NCBI GenBank assembly: GCA_964422205.1
Contig: CAYRAI010000012.1
Span: forward strand, 1-53,786
DNA: 53,786 bases
DNA from: CAZNYN01 sp964422205
GTDB lineage: Bacteria > Synergistota > Synergistia > Synergistales > Synergistaceae
Direction of reading: 5' to 3'
This document shows positions 25,267-34,881 of this stretch, in pieces. The position numbers were made by a program, and so were the translations under genes. A model generated the notes under the pieces. It did no database searches. It worked only from the letters and a program-made list of their open reading frames with translations, and was not told the DNA's origin. Position 1 is the stretch's first letter, and the number at the start of each line of letters is the position of its first letter.

Positions 25267-26190
25267 CTATTCTAAAACATCTCCGATTTTTAGTCTTGAG
25301 CCCCGCAGCCACTCATCGGCTTTTTGAATTTTTTTGCCTTCAGGCTGTACTGATATTAATTTTACTGCGCCGTCCGAGCATGCGACTATTGGCATGTTGT
25401 CTTCCATAGCTATTATAGTTCCTCTTTTTCCTCCGGCTCTGACATATTCTGCGTCATGTATTCTAAGTCTTTTGCCGGATATCGTGCAGTATGTCCCCGG
25501 TGAATATTTTAAGGCCCTGATCAGGTTTATGAGTGTATGGGCATCTCTGCCCCACTCTATTTTGCCCTCGTTTTTCTCTATCTTGGGCGCATATGATACT
25601 GCAGATGTGTCCTGCGGCATAAAAGACCACTCTTCCGCAGGATGCTGTTCTATATATTTTATAATTTCATCGCATCCCGCTTTTGCGCATTTTGCAAGCA
25701 GGCTCTCAGTGTCATCTTCAGGCAGTATTGGAACTGTCGGTTGTGATAGTATAGGCCCTGAGTCCATTCCTGCGTCAAGCTTAAAGAGAGTCACAGCCGT
25801 CTCTGTCAATCCATCCATAATAGCTCTTTGAACAGGGGCTGAGCCTCTGTATAAGGGGAGCTTTGAAGGGTGAATGTTGATACAGCCTATGCGTGGCAGA
25901 GAGAGCAATGGCTCTTTTATCATATGGCCAAAGTCTATTACCATTATCAAGTCGGGAGTGTCCGACTTGATAAATTCAAGCAAACCGGCATCGGCTGACA
26001 ATTTCTCTGTTGTGTATGTTGTTACGCCGAGTTTTTCGGCTGCTTCACTGACCGGTGTAACCCTAAGCTGCATGCCTCTGCCGGCTGGTTTTGGAGCATT
26101 TGTTATTACCCATGCCGGTTTTGCGGATTTTGAAATTAGTTCTAGGCATAAGGCGGCAAAGTGTCCCGAACCGCAGAATCCTATTTGCAT
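25267..26190 (-). CDS. fmt: Methionyl-tRNA formyltransferase
   Basis: This enzyme formylates the initiator Met-tRNA with 10-formyl-THF. The 307-aa protein has the N-terminal formyltransferase domain with the catalytic Asn/His in INIHPSKLPLYRG and Asp in LDAGMDSGPI, and a C-terminal OB-like tRNA-binding domain from about residue 205. It overlaps the def gene by 10 bp; def-fmt is a common pair that formylates and then deformylates new proteins. GGAGG lies about 7 nt upstream of the ATG. Confidence 0.96.
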   Translation of the reverse strand: MQIGFCGSGHFAALCLELISKSAKPAWVITNAPKPAGRGMQLRVTPVSEAAEKLGVTTYTTEKLSADAGLLEFIKSDTPDLIMVIDFGHMIKEPLLSLPRIGCINIHPSKLPLYRGSAPVQRAIMDGLTETAVTLFKLDAGMDSGPILSQPTVPILPEDDTESLLAKCAKAGCDEIIKYIEQHPAEEWSFMPQDTSAVSYAPKIEKNEGKIEWGRDAHTLINLIRALKYSPGTYCTISGKRLRIHDAEYVRAGGKRGTIIAMEDNMPIVACSDGAVKLISVQPEGKKIQKADEWLRGSRLKIGDVLE

Positions 26191-26684
26191 TTTTTTTCCT
26201 CCGTGGCTTTTTTGGCGATGCGCTTTTTCATGAACTGTCTTTTCAGCGGAGAGACTCTGTCTATGAGGAGACGACCGCGCAGGTGGTCTATTTCATGAGA
26301 AAAGACGCAGGCTTGAAAGTCTTCGAGTTCTTTTGTAATCATTGTGCCGTCTTCATCGAGATATTTAACTGTCATTTTTTCCGGAGAGTCTACTTTTACG
26401 TATATATCGGGAAAGCTGAGGCAGCCTTCCTCTCTTGTTACAGAGCCTTCGGCACTGATAATTTCAGGATTTATAAGTGTATATTTCTCTCCGTCGTAAT
26501 CTATGACGACTATTTTCTTTGATACTCCTATTTGAGGCGCAGCCAAGCCTATGCCATCTGAAGCATACATGGTCTCCCACATATCTTTGATAAGTTCTTT
26601 CAGTTGATCATCAAATTCCGTAACTTCTAAAGTTGTTTCTCTGAGTACCGGGTCAGGATACTCGCATATTTTTCTGAGCGACAT
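26181..26684 (-). CDS. def: Peptide deformylase
   Basis: This iron- or zinc-dependent enzyme removes the formyl group from new polypeptides. The 167-aa protein has all three PDF motifs: GIGLAAPQIG, EEGCLSFP (metal Cys) and HEIDHL (two metal His and catalytic Glu). I chose the ATG at 26684 with GGAGGGG 6 nt upstream; an outer start 15 nt away is less likely. It overlaps fmt. Confidence 0.97.
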   Translation of the reverse strand: MSLRKICEYPDPVLRETTLEVTEFDDQLKELIKDMWETMYASDGIGLAAPQIGVSKKIVVIDYDGEKYTLINPEIISAEGSVTREEGCLSFPDIYVKVDSPEKMTVKYLDEDGTMITKELEDFQACVFSHEIDHLRGRLLIDRVSPLKRQFMKKRIAKKATEEKKCK

Positions 26685-26734
26685 GTGAATCCCCTCCAAA
26701 GAACATTAAACATCATAGTGCTATTGTAACAGAA

Positions 26735-26764
26735 ATCCCCACTCACGTTACCATGAGCGGGGAT
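26735..26764 (-). terminator. Terminator-like hairpin after rpsA
   Basis: ATCCCC-x-CTCA pairs with TGAG-x-GGGGAT around a short loop, 27 bases past the rpsA stop on the minus strand. The tail is only TTT-C, so termination is probably partial. It separates rpsA from def-fmt. Confidence 0.6.
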
Positions 26765-26790
26765 AATTTATTTATGGTGTTTAAGGTGTG

Positions 26791-28341
26791 TTACTCGGCC
26801 TGTTTGAGCAAATCGCCTATTGTGACGTTTGTCTCTTCCTGCGGGAGCTGGTTGGTTTCAGCTCTCTTGCGCTCGCCATCAGGACGGCGGCGGCGAGGAC
26901 GATCTTCTCCGCTGTTCTTTCTGGGTGCGTCTGTGTGAGAGGAAGCTTCATCACGCGGTGTGCGCTTTACAGGCTCCTCGTTGGCGGGACGGAGGCTCAG
27001 GCGTATACGGCGCTCTGTCGGGTTGACTTCGAGGATTCTGGCTGTGACTTCCTGTCCCTCAGAAAGAACTTCTTTGGGGTTTTCAACTCTCTGCTGGCTG
27101 AGCTGGGAGATGTGAATAAGTCCTTCAACGCCTTCTTCGAGTTCTACAAATGCGCCGAAATCGGCGATTCTGACGACTTTGACTGGTACTTCGTCGTCTT
27201 TCTTATACTTCTCGACTACATCCTTCCAGGGATCATTGAGCTGCTTGTAGCCAAGGCTGATGCGCTTGCGCTCTGTATCAACCTCGATAATGGATACTTC
27301 AACTTTCTGACCCTTTTTAAGGACTTCCTTGGGGTGCTTAATGCGTGTCCAGCTAAGATCGCCTATGTGGATGAGGCCTTCGATGCCGGGCTCTATTTCT
27401 ACAAATGCGCCAAATTCAGTAAGGTTTGTTACAGTGCCTTCTGTTGTTTTGCCCGGTGTCCAGCGTTCTGCCACTGTATTCCAGGGATCATCAAGTGTCT
27501 GTCTGATGCTCAAGGATATTCTGTTTTTATCCTTGTCAATTCCGATGACCTTGACCTTGACGTGATCGCCCTTTGTAACAACGTCTTTGGCTTTTGCGTT
27601 GCGCTGCCATGAAAGCTCACTGATGTGGACGAGTCCTTCCATTGCACCAAGGTTTACGAAAACACCGAAGGATGTGATGCTGCTGATATCGCCTTCGAGA
27701 ACGTCTCCTTCGTTGACCTGATCATAGAATGAGTGGCGAAGTTCTGCCATTTCGGCTTCCATGAGGCTGCGGCGTGAGAATACAAGGCGGCGCTTGCGGC
27801 GATCCTTTTCAATCAGTTTAACGGGGAACTCCTGCTCGAGAAGACGTCCGGGGTTTACGCCACGCCCCTCTTCGGCAAGATGTGAGATAGGAATAAATCC
27901 TTCTATGCCGTAGCAGCTAACAATAAGGCCGCCCTTAACTTTGCGGATTCCCTTTACATTGACTGTCTCGTTCTTCTCTGCGTCTTCCTCCAGCTTGTTC
28001 CAGCGTTCGTCAAATTCGCAGCGCCAGCGGCTGAGACCCAGCTGTGCCTCTTCGCCCTGTGCGATGTTTGTTATCTGAACCCTTACCTTGGCTCCGTTTT
28101 CGGGTTCAGGCATATCTTCGACAAGAACTCTGTGTGTCCACTCTTTGCGGGGGAGGAATCCCTCGCATTTGTAGCCTACATCAACAAGCCAGCCGTCCTC
28201 ACGTGCATCAACAACTGTGCCTTCTACGATCTTGCCACGATGAAAATCGCCCATGACGTCAAACTGCTGCATCATTTCTTCCATCGTTTCTTCTTTTTCC
28301 TGTGTTTCCATTCCTTCTTCTGTGCGAAGCTCGTCAACCAT
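26791..28341 (-). CDS. rpsA: Ribosomal protein S1
   Basis: S1 binds mRNA on the 30S subunit. The 516-aa protein has five S1/OB repeats, the last three closest to consensus (GxFVExxxGxEGLIHIS), and a charged Arg/Glu-rich tail after residue 450. I chose the ATG at 28341 because AGGAGG lies 9 nt upstream, in the 17-nt gap after ispH; outer starts would place the site inside the coding sequence. ispH and rpsA are also adjacent or fused in some Firmicutes. It could be a smaller S1-repeat RNA-binding protein, but size and repeat number favour S1. Confidence 0.92.
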   Translation of the reverse strand: MVDELRTEEGMETQEKEETMEEMMQQFDVMGDFHRGKIVEGTVVDAREDGWLVDVGYKCEGFLPRKEWTHRVLVEDMPEPENGAKVRVQITNIAQGEEAQLGLSRWRCEFDERWNKLEEDAEKNETVNVKGIRKVKGGLIVSCYGIEGFIPISHLAEEGRGVNPGRLLEQEFPVKLIEKDRRKRRLVFSRRSLMEAEMAELRHSFYDQVNEGDVLEGDISSITSFGVFVNLGAMEGLVHISELSWQRNAKAKDVVTKGDHVKVKVIGIDKDKNRISLSIRQTLDDPWNTVAERWTPGKTTEGTVTNLTEFGAFVEIEPGIEGLIHIGDLSWTRIKHPKEVLKKGQKVEVSIIEVDTERKRISLGYKQLNDPWKDVVEKYKKDDEVPVKVVRIADFGAFVELEEGVEGLIHISQLSQQRVENPKEVLSEGQEVTARILEVNPTERRIRLSLRPANEEPVKRTPRDEASSHTDAPRKNSGEDRPRRRRPDGERKRAETNQLPQEETNVTIGDLLKQAE

Positions 28342-28358
28342 TCCAAACATCCTCCTGC

Positions 28359-29192
28359 TTACATCATGTTTAATTTTTGTGTCAGTTCTCTTATCAGCCA
28401 ATCAGGTGTACTTCCGCCTGCGGCTATTCCTATATCTTCTTTATTTTCCAGCCACCCCCTGTCAAGTTCTCCTGCATGTTCTATCCAAACTGTTGAAACG
28501 CCAGCATCTACGGCAATTTCAGCAAGTTTTTTCGTATTTGCGCTGTTCTTGCCTCCGAGAACAATTATGCCGTCGACCTCTGCTGCCAGCCGACACACTG
28601 ACTCTTGGCGCGCAAGAGTAGCTTTACATATAGTATTATATACCTTTATCTCCGGTGAGATAGAAACAAAAGAGCTCACCAGTGAGACAAAGGAGGCGAC
28701 TTTCTGCGTTGTCTGGCTCAATATTCCGCATTTTCTGCCTGCCAGAGAGGGAGGGATTTTATCTGCATCACTCAGTACTATAACATCGCCAGTTGCATAT
28801 CCCATTATTCCCTGAACCTCCGGATGTTTCATATCTCCTGATATTACCACTAAATACCCCTCTTTGGAAAGGTCTTTTGCTCTTTCTTGTGCTGTTTTTA
28901 CAAATGGACATGTTCCATCCACCATAATTGAGCTTCTCTGCTTCAATTTCTCATATGTCTGAGGCGTAACACCATGTGCTCTGACAAAGGATACGGCTCC
29001 TATAGGGACATCTTCCGGTCTGTCTACAACAACAAGGCCTAGTTTAGATAGTCTCTCTATCTCCTGAGGGTTATGAATTGGGCTTCCGAGAGAATATACC
29101 TTTTTCATTGTAAGAAGTTCTTCTTCAAGAGTTGAAATGGCTCTTTTTACTCCGAAGCAGAGACCTGTAGGATTGGCAATGTGTATTTTCAT
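28359..29192 (-). CDS. ispH: 4-hydroxy-3-methylbut-2-enyl diphosphate reductase
   Basis: IspH performs the last MEP-pathway step, reducing HMBPP to IPP and DMAPP with an oxygen-sensitive [4Fe-4S] cluster. The 277-aa protein has the three cluster Cys at about C12 (GLCFGVKRA), C95 (DGTCP) and C189 (NTICKAT), with conserved HGV and SGDMKHPEV. I chose the ATG at 29192 with AGAGGA 6 nt upstream. It lies 10 nt after miaA and 17 nt before rpsA. Confidence 0.96.
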   Translation of the reverse strand: MKIHIANPTGLCFGVKRAISTLEEELLTMKKVYSLGSPIHNPQEIERLSKLGLVVVDRPEDVPIGAVSFVRAHGVTPQTYEKLKQRSSIMVDGTCPFVKTAQERAKDLSKEGYLVVISGDMKHPEVQGIMGYATGDVIVLSDADKIPPSLAGRKCGILSQTTQKVASFVSLVSSFVSISPEIKVYNTICKATLARQESVCRLAAEVDGIIVLGGKNSANTKKLAEIAVDAGVSTVWIEHAGELDRGWLENKEDIGIAAGGSTPDWLIRELTQKLNMM

Positions 29193-29202
29193 TCTTAATC
29201 CT

Positions 29203-30150
29203 CTAAGAATTTTCTTTTGCAAGATGAGCATATGATCTCCAGAGAGATTCCTTTAAAACATCATCTATGCTTTGAGTATCAAAATCATACCATATTGCAG
29301 GTGCAAAATGCTTGAACCAAGTCATTTGTCTGCGTGAAAAAGCCTTTGTTGAGCGAATGTCCCCCATCAGTGCCTCTTCAAATGTGCACTTCCCTTTTAA
29401 ATATTCCACAAGCTCCCTGTAGCCAAATCCCTGCATTGAAGGCAGATTGCGTGAATAACCTTGCTTTAAGAGCCATTCTACCTCTTCGGGATACCCGCTT
29501 GCGAACTGTACTTTTACCCTGTTTTCTATATTTTTGTAGAGTGTGCTTCTGCCTCTTATAAGTCCTATGTAGAATATGTCATATTGAGAGTCGATCTTCT
29601 CCTGATTCTCATACCACCATGAGGCGTTTTTGCCTGTAAGTCTGTAGATTTCAAGAGCTCTCATTATACGCACAGGGTCGTTGGGATGTATTTTTGCAGC
29701 TGCAGTGGGGTCAACTTCTGCAAGTTCACCGTGCATTTCATTCAGTCCTCTTTCGCTTATCTCTTTTTCAAGCAAGGTACGCATTGCGCTGTCCTTTGGC
29801 AGATCTGTGGAAAGCGAGCCTGTAAGGGCTTTATAGTAAAAGGGAGTACCTCCTATCAGAAGTGGTACCCTTCCGCGTGATCTTATGCGCTTAACTGCGT
29901 CCTCGGTCTGTGAGGCAAAATCGGCTGCAGAAAAAATCTGATCGGGGTCTGCAACATCTATAAGGTGGTGCAGGACTTCTTTTCTTATTTCAGCATCCAC
30001 TTTGTCTGTCCCGACATTAAGATAGCGGTAGACCTGTCTTGAATCTACGGATATGACTTCAGCGTTGAGATTTTTTGCAAGCTCAAGGCTGAACATTGTC
30101 TTGCCTACAGCAGTCGGCCCTATAATTGCAATGATAGGAATTTTATTCAT
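29203..30150 (-). CDS. miaA: tRNA dimethylallyltransferase
   Basis: MiaA transfers dimethylallyl from DMAPP to A37 of tRNAs that read UNN codons. The 315-aa protein has the P-loop GPTAVGKT at the N terminus, SVDSRQVYR (substrate site) and the MQGFGYRE segment. Its ATG overlaps the mutL stop (TGATG), so the mutS-mutL-miaA order is translationally coupled. ispH, which makes the prenyl donor, follows 10 nt later. Confidence 0.96.
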   Translation of the reverse strand: MNKIPIIAIIGPTAVGKTMFSLELAKNLNAEVISVDSRQVYRYLNVGTDKVDAEIRKEVLHHLIDVADPDQIFSAADFASQTEDAVKRIRSRGRVPLLIGGTPFYYKALTGSLSTDLPKDSAMRTLLEKEISERGLNEMHGELAEVDPTAAAKIHPNDPVRIMRALEIYRLTGKNASWWYENQEKIDSQYDIFYIGLIRGRSTLYKNIENRVKVQFASGYPEEVEWLLKQGYSRNLPSMQGFGYRELVEYLKGKCTFEEALMGDIRSTKAFSRRQMTWFKHFAPAIWYDFDTQSIDDVLKESLWRSYAHLAKENS

Positions 30151-31880
30151 CAGCGTTCAAACCAATCGTCTAATTTTTTATTGTCTATCATAAAAATTGT
30201 CGGACGTCCATGCGGGCAAGTGTAAGGAGAGCTGCACTTTTCTAGCCTCTTGAGCAGAGTCTCAGCTTCCTGCCTTTCAAATCTCTGTCCGAGCTTGACT
30301 GCGTCTCTGCAGGCAAGTCTTGCTATTCTCCACCAGACCTCTCTGTCGCGCTTGGATGGGTCGCTCTCTGTCTCTATGCCTCTTAATGCTGAGCGCAGCA
30401 TCTCTATAGGAGATATGTGTCCCTTGCCTCTTATAAGAGGAACTCCAGTAAGCTCTCCGTCATTGACTGTGAAGCCCAGCCGTTCCAGATCTTCGGAATG
30501 CAGAGATATTTCAGCGGCTAAGGCTGGCGGTACTGCAAGATGTACGGCAAGTCCCTGTGTTACAACTTTGCTGCTGAAAGAGGTGCTTATCTCTTCAAAA
30601 AGGATCCGTTCGTGCGCCGCATGTGGGTCCATAACTGCAAGAGCCTGGGGAAAATCAAAGAGCAAAAAGCCTCTCTCTGTCTGCCCTATGTAGTTTTTTG
30701 CTATAAAGGTGCTGTCAAAATTTTTGTCGTCTGCCGGGATATAGACACTCTCTGCCGAGGACTGTACTCTTCCGCTGAAAATTTCCGACTGTTTCTGAGG
30801 CGGCTGCCATGGATTTGACGAGAATATGGGGTTTGTTCTGTCAAAATAACTATTTACCGGAGTGTCTTTTATTGTAAAGCTCTCCTCTGTTTCACTTGTC
30901 TCTGTGTCGCCGCGGTGAATAGCATATCTTTTTGCAAATATATTGTTTGCCGTATCGTAGATTATTTTAAATATCTCCTGGGAACGGCGGAAACGAACCT
31001 CTTCTTTTGTCGGATGTATGTTTACATCAAGCTGTTCAGGCGGCATATTTATTATGACAAGCCACTCTCCGTAAGCGGCGGCATCTCCGTTGCAAATGGC
31101 AGCTCTTACGGTAGCGTCCTGTATTCTCCGCCCGTTCACAAAGATTGACAGTATAACTCTTCTGCTGTCGGGTGAGGGGTTCCACCAAACAAATGCTTCA
31201 ATGCCGTTTTTTTTCATGTTGCTGCACAGGCGCGGGGAATCTTCTCCCCATCTCATTGAGAGTGCGCTGTCAACGCTTTCCGATGGCATCATATCCAAGA
31301 TTTTTTTGCCGTCTGATATAACTCTGAAAGTTATTTCGGGGTGAATCAAGGCGTAGTCATTTACAATCTGAATAATTCGGCGCAGCTCGGCTGAGGAGCT
31401 CTTTAAAAATTTTCTCCTGGCCGGAAGATTGTAAAAGAGGTCATCGACTTGTATTCTGGTGCCAGGGCTGCACGGAGTCTCTGTGTGGAGAGTTATTACT
31501 CCGCCTTCGCACATAATAATTCCGCCCATGTCAGACTCATTTGTTCTGCTTCTTATTTCCATTCGGCTTACTGCCGCTACGCTTGCAAGAGCTTCGCCTC
31601 TGTATCCCAAAGTGGAGATTCGTTCTAGGTCATCTATGTTTGCAATTTTGCTGGTTGCATATCTTTCAAGGGCTAAGGGCAGTTCCTGACAAGCAATACC
31701 AATGCCATTATCCTCTATAACAAAGGATGTTTTGCCTCCCTGTTCTACATAAACGGTGATTGCGGAAGAGCCTGCGTCGATAGAATTCTCTATCAGCTCT
31801 TTCGCAACAGAAGAGGGACGCTCTATGACTTCGCCTGCCGCTATTCTTGTCGAAACATCGCTGTCCAATTTTTTTATCAT
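30150..31880 (-). CDS. mutL: DNA mismatch repair protein MutL, nuclease type
   Basis: This 576-aa mismatch-repair ATPase has GHKL motifs at the N terminus (ELIENSIDAGS, DNGIGI, GYRGEAL). In the C-terminal domain it has the endonuclease metal motif as DPHAAHERI, plus ACRDAVKLG and CPHGRP. MutL proteins with these motifs nick DNA themselves, as in species without MutH. The canonical Gln of DQHAxxE is Pro here, which is also seen elsewhere in the family. It overlaps the mutS stop by 4 bp (ATGA). Confidence 0.95.
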   Translation of the reverse strand: MIKKLDSDVSTRIAAGEVIERPSSVAKELIENSIDAGSSAITVYVEQGGKTSFVIEDNGIGIACQELPLALERYATSKIANIDDLERISTLGYRGEALASVAAVSRMEIRSRTNESDMGGIIMCEGGVITLHTETPCSPGTRIQVDDLFYNLPARRKFLKSSSAELRRIIQIVNDYALIHPEITFRVISDGKKILDMMPSESVDSALSMRWGEDSPRLCSNMKKNGIEAFVWWNPSPDSRRVILSIFVNGRRIQDATVRAAICNGDAAAYGEWLVIINMPPEQLDVNIHPTKEEVRFRRSQEIFKIIYDTANNIFAKRYAIHRGDTETSETEESFTIKDTPVNSYFDRTNPIFSSNPWQPPQKQSEIFSGRVQSSAESVYIPADDKNFDSTFIAKNYIGQTERGFLLFDFPQALAVMDPHAAHERILFEEISTSFSSKVVTQGLAVHLAVPPALAAEISLHSEDLERLGFTVNDGELTGVPLIRGKGHISPIEMLRSALRGIETESDPSKRDREVWWRIARLACRDAVKLGQRFERQEAETLLKRLEKCSSPYTCPHGRPTIFMIDNKKLDDWFER

Positions 31881-34456
31881 GAGAAATCCAACACCTTACG
31901 CGACTCTTTTCTGAGCCTATAGACCATCTGCAGGGCTTCCATTGGCGTCATAGAGTCCGGGTCGATTGAAGCTAGCTCTTCCAGTATTGCTTCCTGCGAT
32001 ATGTCAAAGAGTGTAAGCTGTCTTTGAGAATCTTCCTTTATCTGTGGTTTTGTATCTGACGCAGAGGATTCAAATTGTTCAAGCAGCTCTTTTGAACGGC
32101 GAAGCACGGAGGATGGAACTCCGGCAAGGCGTGCCACTTCTATTCCGTATGACCTGTCGGAGGGAGCCTCGACGACCTTGTGCAAAAATGTTACACCATT
32201 TTGATTCTCCTCAACAGCCATGCTGAGGTTAACTATACCCGGAAGCATGTCTGCAAGCCGTGTGAGCTCGTGATAGTGAGTTGCGAAGAGCACACGCGCC
32301 TGTCTGCTTTCCTGCCCCTGCAGAAATTCCACTACTGACCATGCTATGCTGAGCCCGTCATAAGTGGATGTGCCTCTGCCTACTTCGTCAAGCACAACTA
32401 GGCTTTTATCTGTGGCGTGCCTTAAAATATTAGCTGTTTCGACCATCTCGACCATAAAGGTACTCTGCCCTTTTGCAAGCTCGTCCCTGGCTCCGATTCT
32501 TGTGAAGACTCTGTCTGTAATGCCAATTTTTGCTTTCTCGGCAGGTACATAGGAACCCATGTGAGCCATTACAGCTATCAGAGCAGCTGTGCGGAGGTAT
32601 GTTGACTTTCCTGCCATGTTGGGACCTGTGATTATTGCTATCCTCTGTCCCGACTCGGCGCAGAAGGAAAAGTTGTTTGGCGTGAATGGGTTGTGTCCTA
32701 GGGCTATTTCTATAACAGGATGCCTTGCTCCCTTTATTATGAAATCTCTGCTCATATCCATTTCCGGTTTTACATACGAATGTTCGTAAGCCGTTTCCGC
32801 AAGAGATATCAATACATCTATAGCTGCTATAAATTCTGCAGCCCTCTGTATTTCGCGGCTGACAGAGAGGGTTTCCTTAATAAGATAAGAATATATGCGT
32901 TCCTCTATTGCTAAGATTTCGTCTTCTGACGAAAACATCTCTTTTTCAAAATTTTTAAGTCTTTCCGTTATAAATCTTTCAGCATTGACTAATGTCTGTT
33001 TTCTTACATAGTCTGATGGGGCTTTGTCGGAGCTCCCCTTTGCAATTTCAATGTAGTAACCGAAAACTTTATTGACTCCCGCTTTTAAAGTCCTTATTCC
33101 AGTGCGCTGACGTTCTTCTTCTTCAAATTTTATAAGCCACTCGGAAGAATTTCTCGCCTTGTCTCTCCATCTGTCCAACTCACCATCATACCCGTCTTTT
33201 ATGACACCACCGTCCCGCAGTAGGCGCGGCACATTGTCCGCAACTGCCGAAGAGAGCAAAGCGGTAATGCTGCCAAGAGAGAAATCACTGTCCCAAAGCG
33301 AAAGCACATCAGAGGATGATACGAGTTTTTTGATCTCGGGCAATGCCTCAAGAGTCAGCCTTATTGTCAAAAGGTCAGAGGGAGAGCCCATATTAAGTGT
33401 CATTCTGCCTATTGACTTAGCCATGTCTCTGCATGAGGAGAGGAGTAATTTAAGAGAGGAAGAGAGTTTAGTCTCTTTAATGAGAATCTCTATTGAATCC
33501 TGTCTTTTTTGGATTTCGGTTATGTCCTGCAGCGGAGAGAGTATCCATTCTTTCAGCAATCTCTTTCCCATAGGAGTACGGCATCTGTTCAGCACAGAAT
33601 AGAGAGATGTATTCGCAGGCTCTGTCAGTTCAAGATTGATCTGAGTGTTTTGGTCTAAAATGAGATGCTCCGAGGGAAGAATTCTGCTTAGGCTGCCTAC
33701 GTGATTTGCCTGAGAAAACTGAGTTTCCTCAAGGTACCTAAGTGCGGCGTAAGCAGCCGCTACAGATGGTTCTCTGTCATCGAAGCCCATGGAATTGAGC
33801 GTAGCAATGTTCCACTTTCTGCAGAGCCACTGAGATGCGCTCTGTACGCTGAACTCCCCCTTCTCTCTTTCAACTATGCCCGAGTAGGATATGTTAAGTG
33901 ACATAGAGAGAAGAGAGTCTTTCTGTCCGGCTTTTATTATTACTTCGTCCGGCTTAAAGGATGAAAGCAGAGATGCCGCTTCTTCGACTGAGAAAGTTCC
34001 AGCTCTTAAACTTCCGCATGCGGAGGTGAGCAAAGCTATGGATACGCTCTTGCCGTCAAAGGAGCAGGATGCGATGCGTCCGTCTGTTTCGGAATTTTCA
34101 GGTATCCAAGTGCCGGGCGTAATGACCCTTGTCACGCTTCTCTGCACAAGTGTTTTGCCGTCAGGCTCGGTAATCTGCTCGCATATGGCAACTCTGTGTC
34201 CTGCTGCCACAAGTTTGCCGATGTAGGAATCAACAGCGTGAAAAGGTACTCCCGCCATAGGTATGGCGTTGTCGGAATCTTTTGATCTGGATGTCAGGAC
34301 AATATCCAGTACGGAGGCCGCAGTCTGAGCATCCTCAAAGAACATTTCATAAAAGTCGCCCATGCGGAAAAAGAGAAGACAGTCTGGGTACTCTTTCTTC
34401 CAGTGCAAATACTGCTCCAGCATAGGCGTTACTTTAATTCCCTGCGGAATATTCAC
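31877..34456 (-). CDS. mutS: DNA mismatch repair protein MutS
   Basis: This 859-aa mismatch sensor opens with TPMLEQYLHWK and the mismatch-reading GDFYEMF (Phe and Glu of the FxE motif). Lever and clamp regions follow, then the ATPase domain with Walker A GPNMAGKST, Walker B VLDEVGRGTS and the ATHYHEL switch. The start is GTG; a downstream ATG would cut off the conserved TPM segment. It begins 7 nt after ruvX and overlaps mutL. Confidence 0.96.
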   Translation of the reverse strand: MNIPQGIKVTPMLEQYLHWKKEYPDCLLFFRMGDFYEMFFEDAQTAASVLDIVLTSRSKDSDNAIPMAGVPFHAVDSYIGKLVAAGHRVAICEQITEPDGKTLVQRSVTRVITPGTWIPENSETDGRIASCSFDGKSVSIALLTSACGSLRAGTFSVEEAASLLSSFKPDEVIIKAGQKDSLLSMSLNISYSGIVEREKGEFSVQSASQWLCRKWNIATLNSMGFDDREPSVAAAYAALRYLEETQFSQANHVGSLSRILPSEHLILDQNTQINLELTEPANTSLYSVLNRCRTPMGKRLLKEWILSPLQDITEIQKRQDSIEILIKETKLSSSLKLLLSSCRDMAKSIGRMTLNMGSPSDLLTIRLTLEALPEIKKLVSSSDVLSLWDSDFSLGSITALLSSAVADNVPRLLRDGGVIKDGYDGELDRWRDKARNSSEWLIKFEEEERQRTGIRTLKAGVNKVFGYYIEIAKGSSDKAPSDYVRKQTLVNAERFITERLKNFEKEMFSSEDEILAIEERIYSYLIKETLSVSREIQRAAEFIAAIDVLISLAETAYEHSYVKPEMDMSRDFIIKGARHPVIEIALGHNPFTPNNFSFCAESGQRIAIITGPNMAGKSTYLRTAALIAVMAHMGSYVPAEKAKIGITDRVFTRIGARDELAKGQSTFMVEMVETANILRHATDKSLVVLDEVGRGTSTYDGLSIAWSVVEFLQGQESRQARVLFATHYHELTRLADMLPGIVNLSMAVEENQNGVTFLHKVVEAPSDRSYGIEVARLAGVPSSVLRRSKELLEQFESSASDTKPQIKEDSQRQLTLFDISQEAILEELASIDPDSMTPMEALQMVYRLRKESRKVLDFS

Positions 34457-34463
34457 AGTGCCC

Positions 34464-34877
34464 TTAAGGCCTCCTTCTGTCCAAATAGCTCTGAAGAAGC
34501 AGTGTAGCGGCTATTTTGTCCACCTTCTGCTTTCTGCCGCTGCGCGAGACATCTGCTTCAAGCAGTGCCTGCTGAGCGATCGTCGTTGTAAATCTTTCGT
34601 CCCAGAATTCCAGTTTAAGTTCGGGAAATCTGGCCTGTATTGTGTCGGCTGTTTCCCTCATGCGAACGGCTTCGGGGCCTTCACTGCCGTCTGTTCTCCT
34701 GGGAAGTCCGACAAGAATTGTAGGATTATTATACTCTTTTATAATTTGTGCCAAGTCCTCCAGCCATTCTCCTTCGGCACGCAGAACAGCAATCCCCTGG
34801 GCAAAAAAGCCCAGAGGATCGCTTACCGCAACACCGATACGGACTGAGCCTATATCTAGCGCGACTATTCTTTCCAA
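34464..34877 (-). CDS. ruvX: RuvX/YqgF family RNase H-fold nuclease
   Basis: This 137-aa protein has the RNase H fold of the YqgF family, starting with ALDIGSVRIGVAVSDP (first catalytic Asp) and a WDERFTT segment. Family members act in 16S rRNA 5' maturation and, in some reports, at Holliday junctions. The start is TTG, with AAAGGG from the end of alaS 8 nt upstream. It lies 4 nt after alaS, a common order in bacteria, and is followed by mutS. Confidence 0.93.
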   Translation of the reverse strand: MERIVALDIGSVRIGVAVSDPLGFFAQGIAVLRAEGEWLEDLAQIIKEYNNPTILVGLPRRTDGSEGPEAVRMRETADTIQARFPELKLEFWDERFTTTIAQQALLEADVSRSGRKQKVDKIAATLLLQSYLDRRRP

Positions 34878-34881
34878 GAAT

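Noticed and set aside
26788..27612. 274-aa plus-strand open frame across rpsA
   Set aside because: Antisense to the conserved S1 repeats; its repeated look mirrors those repeats.
28132..28815. 227-aa plus-strand open frame across rpsA and ispH
   Set aside because: Antisense to conserved genes and lacks any motif.
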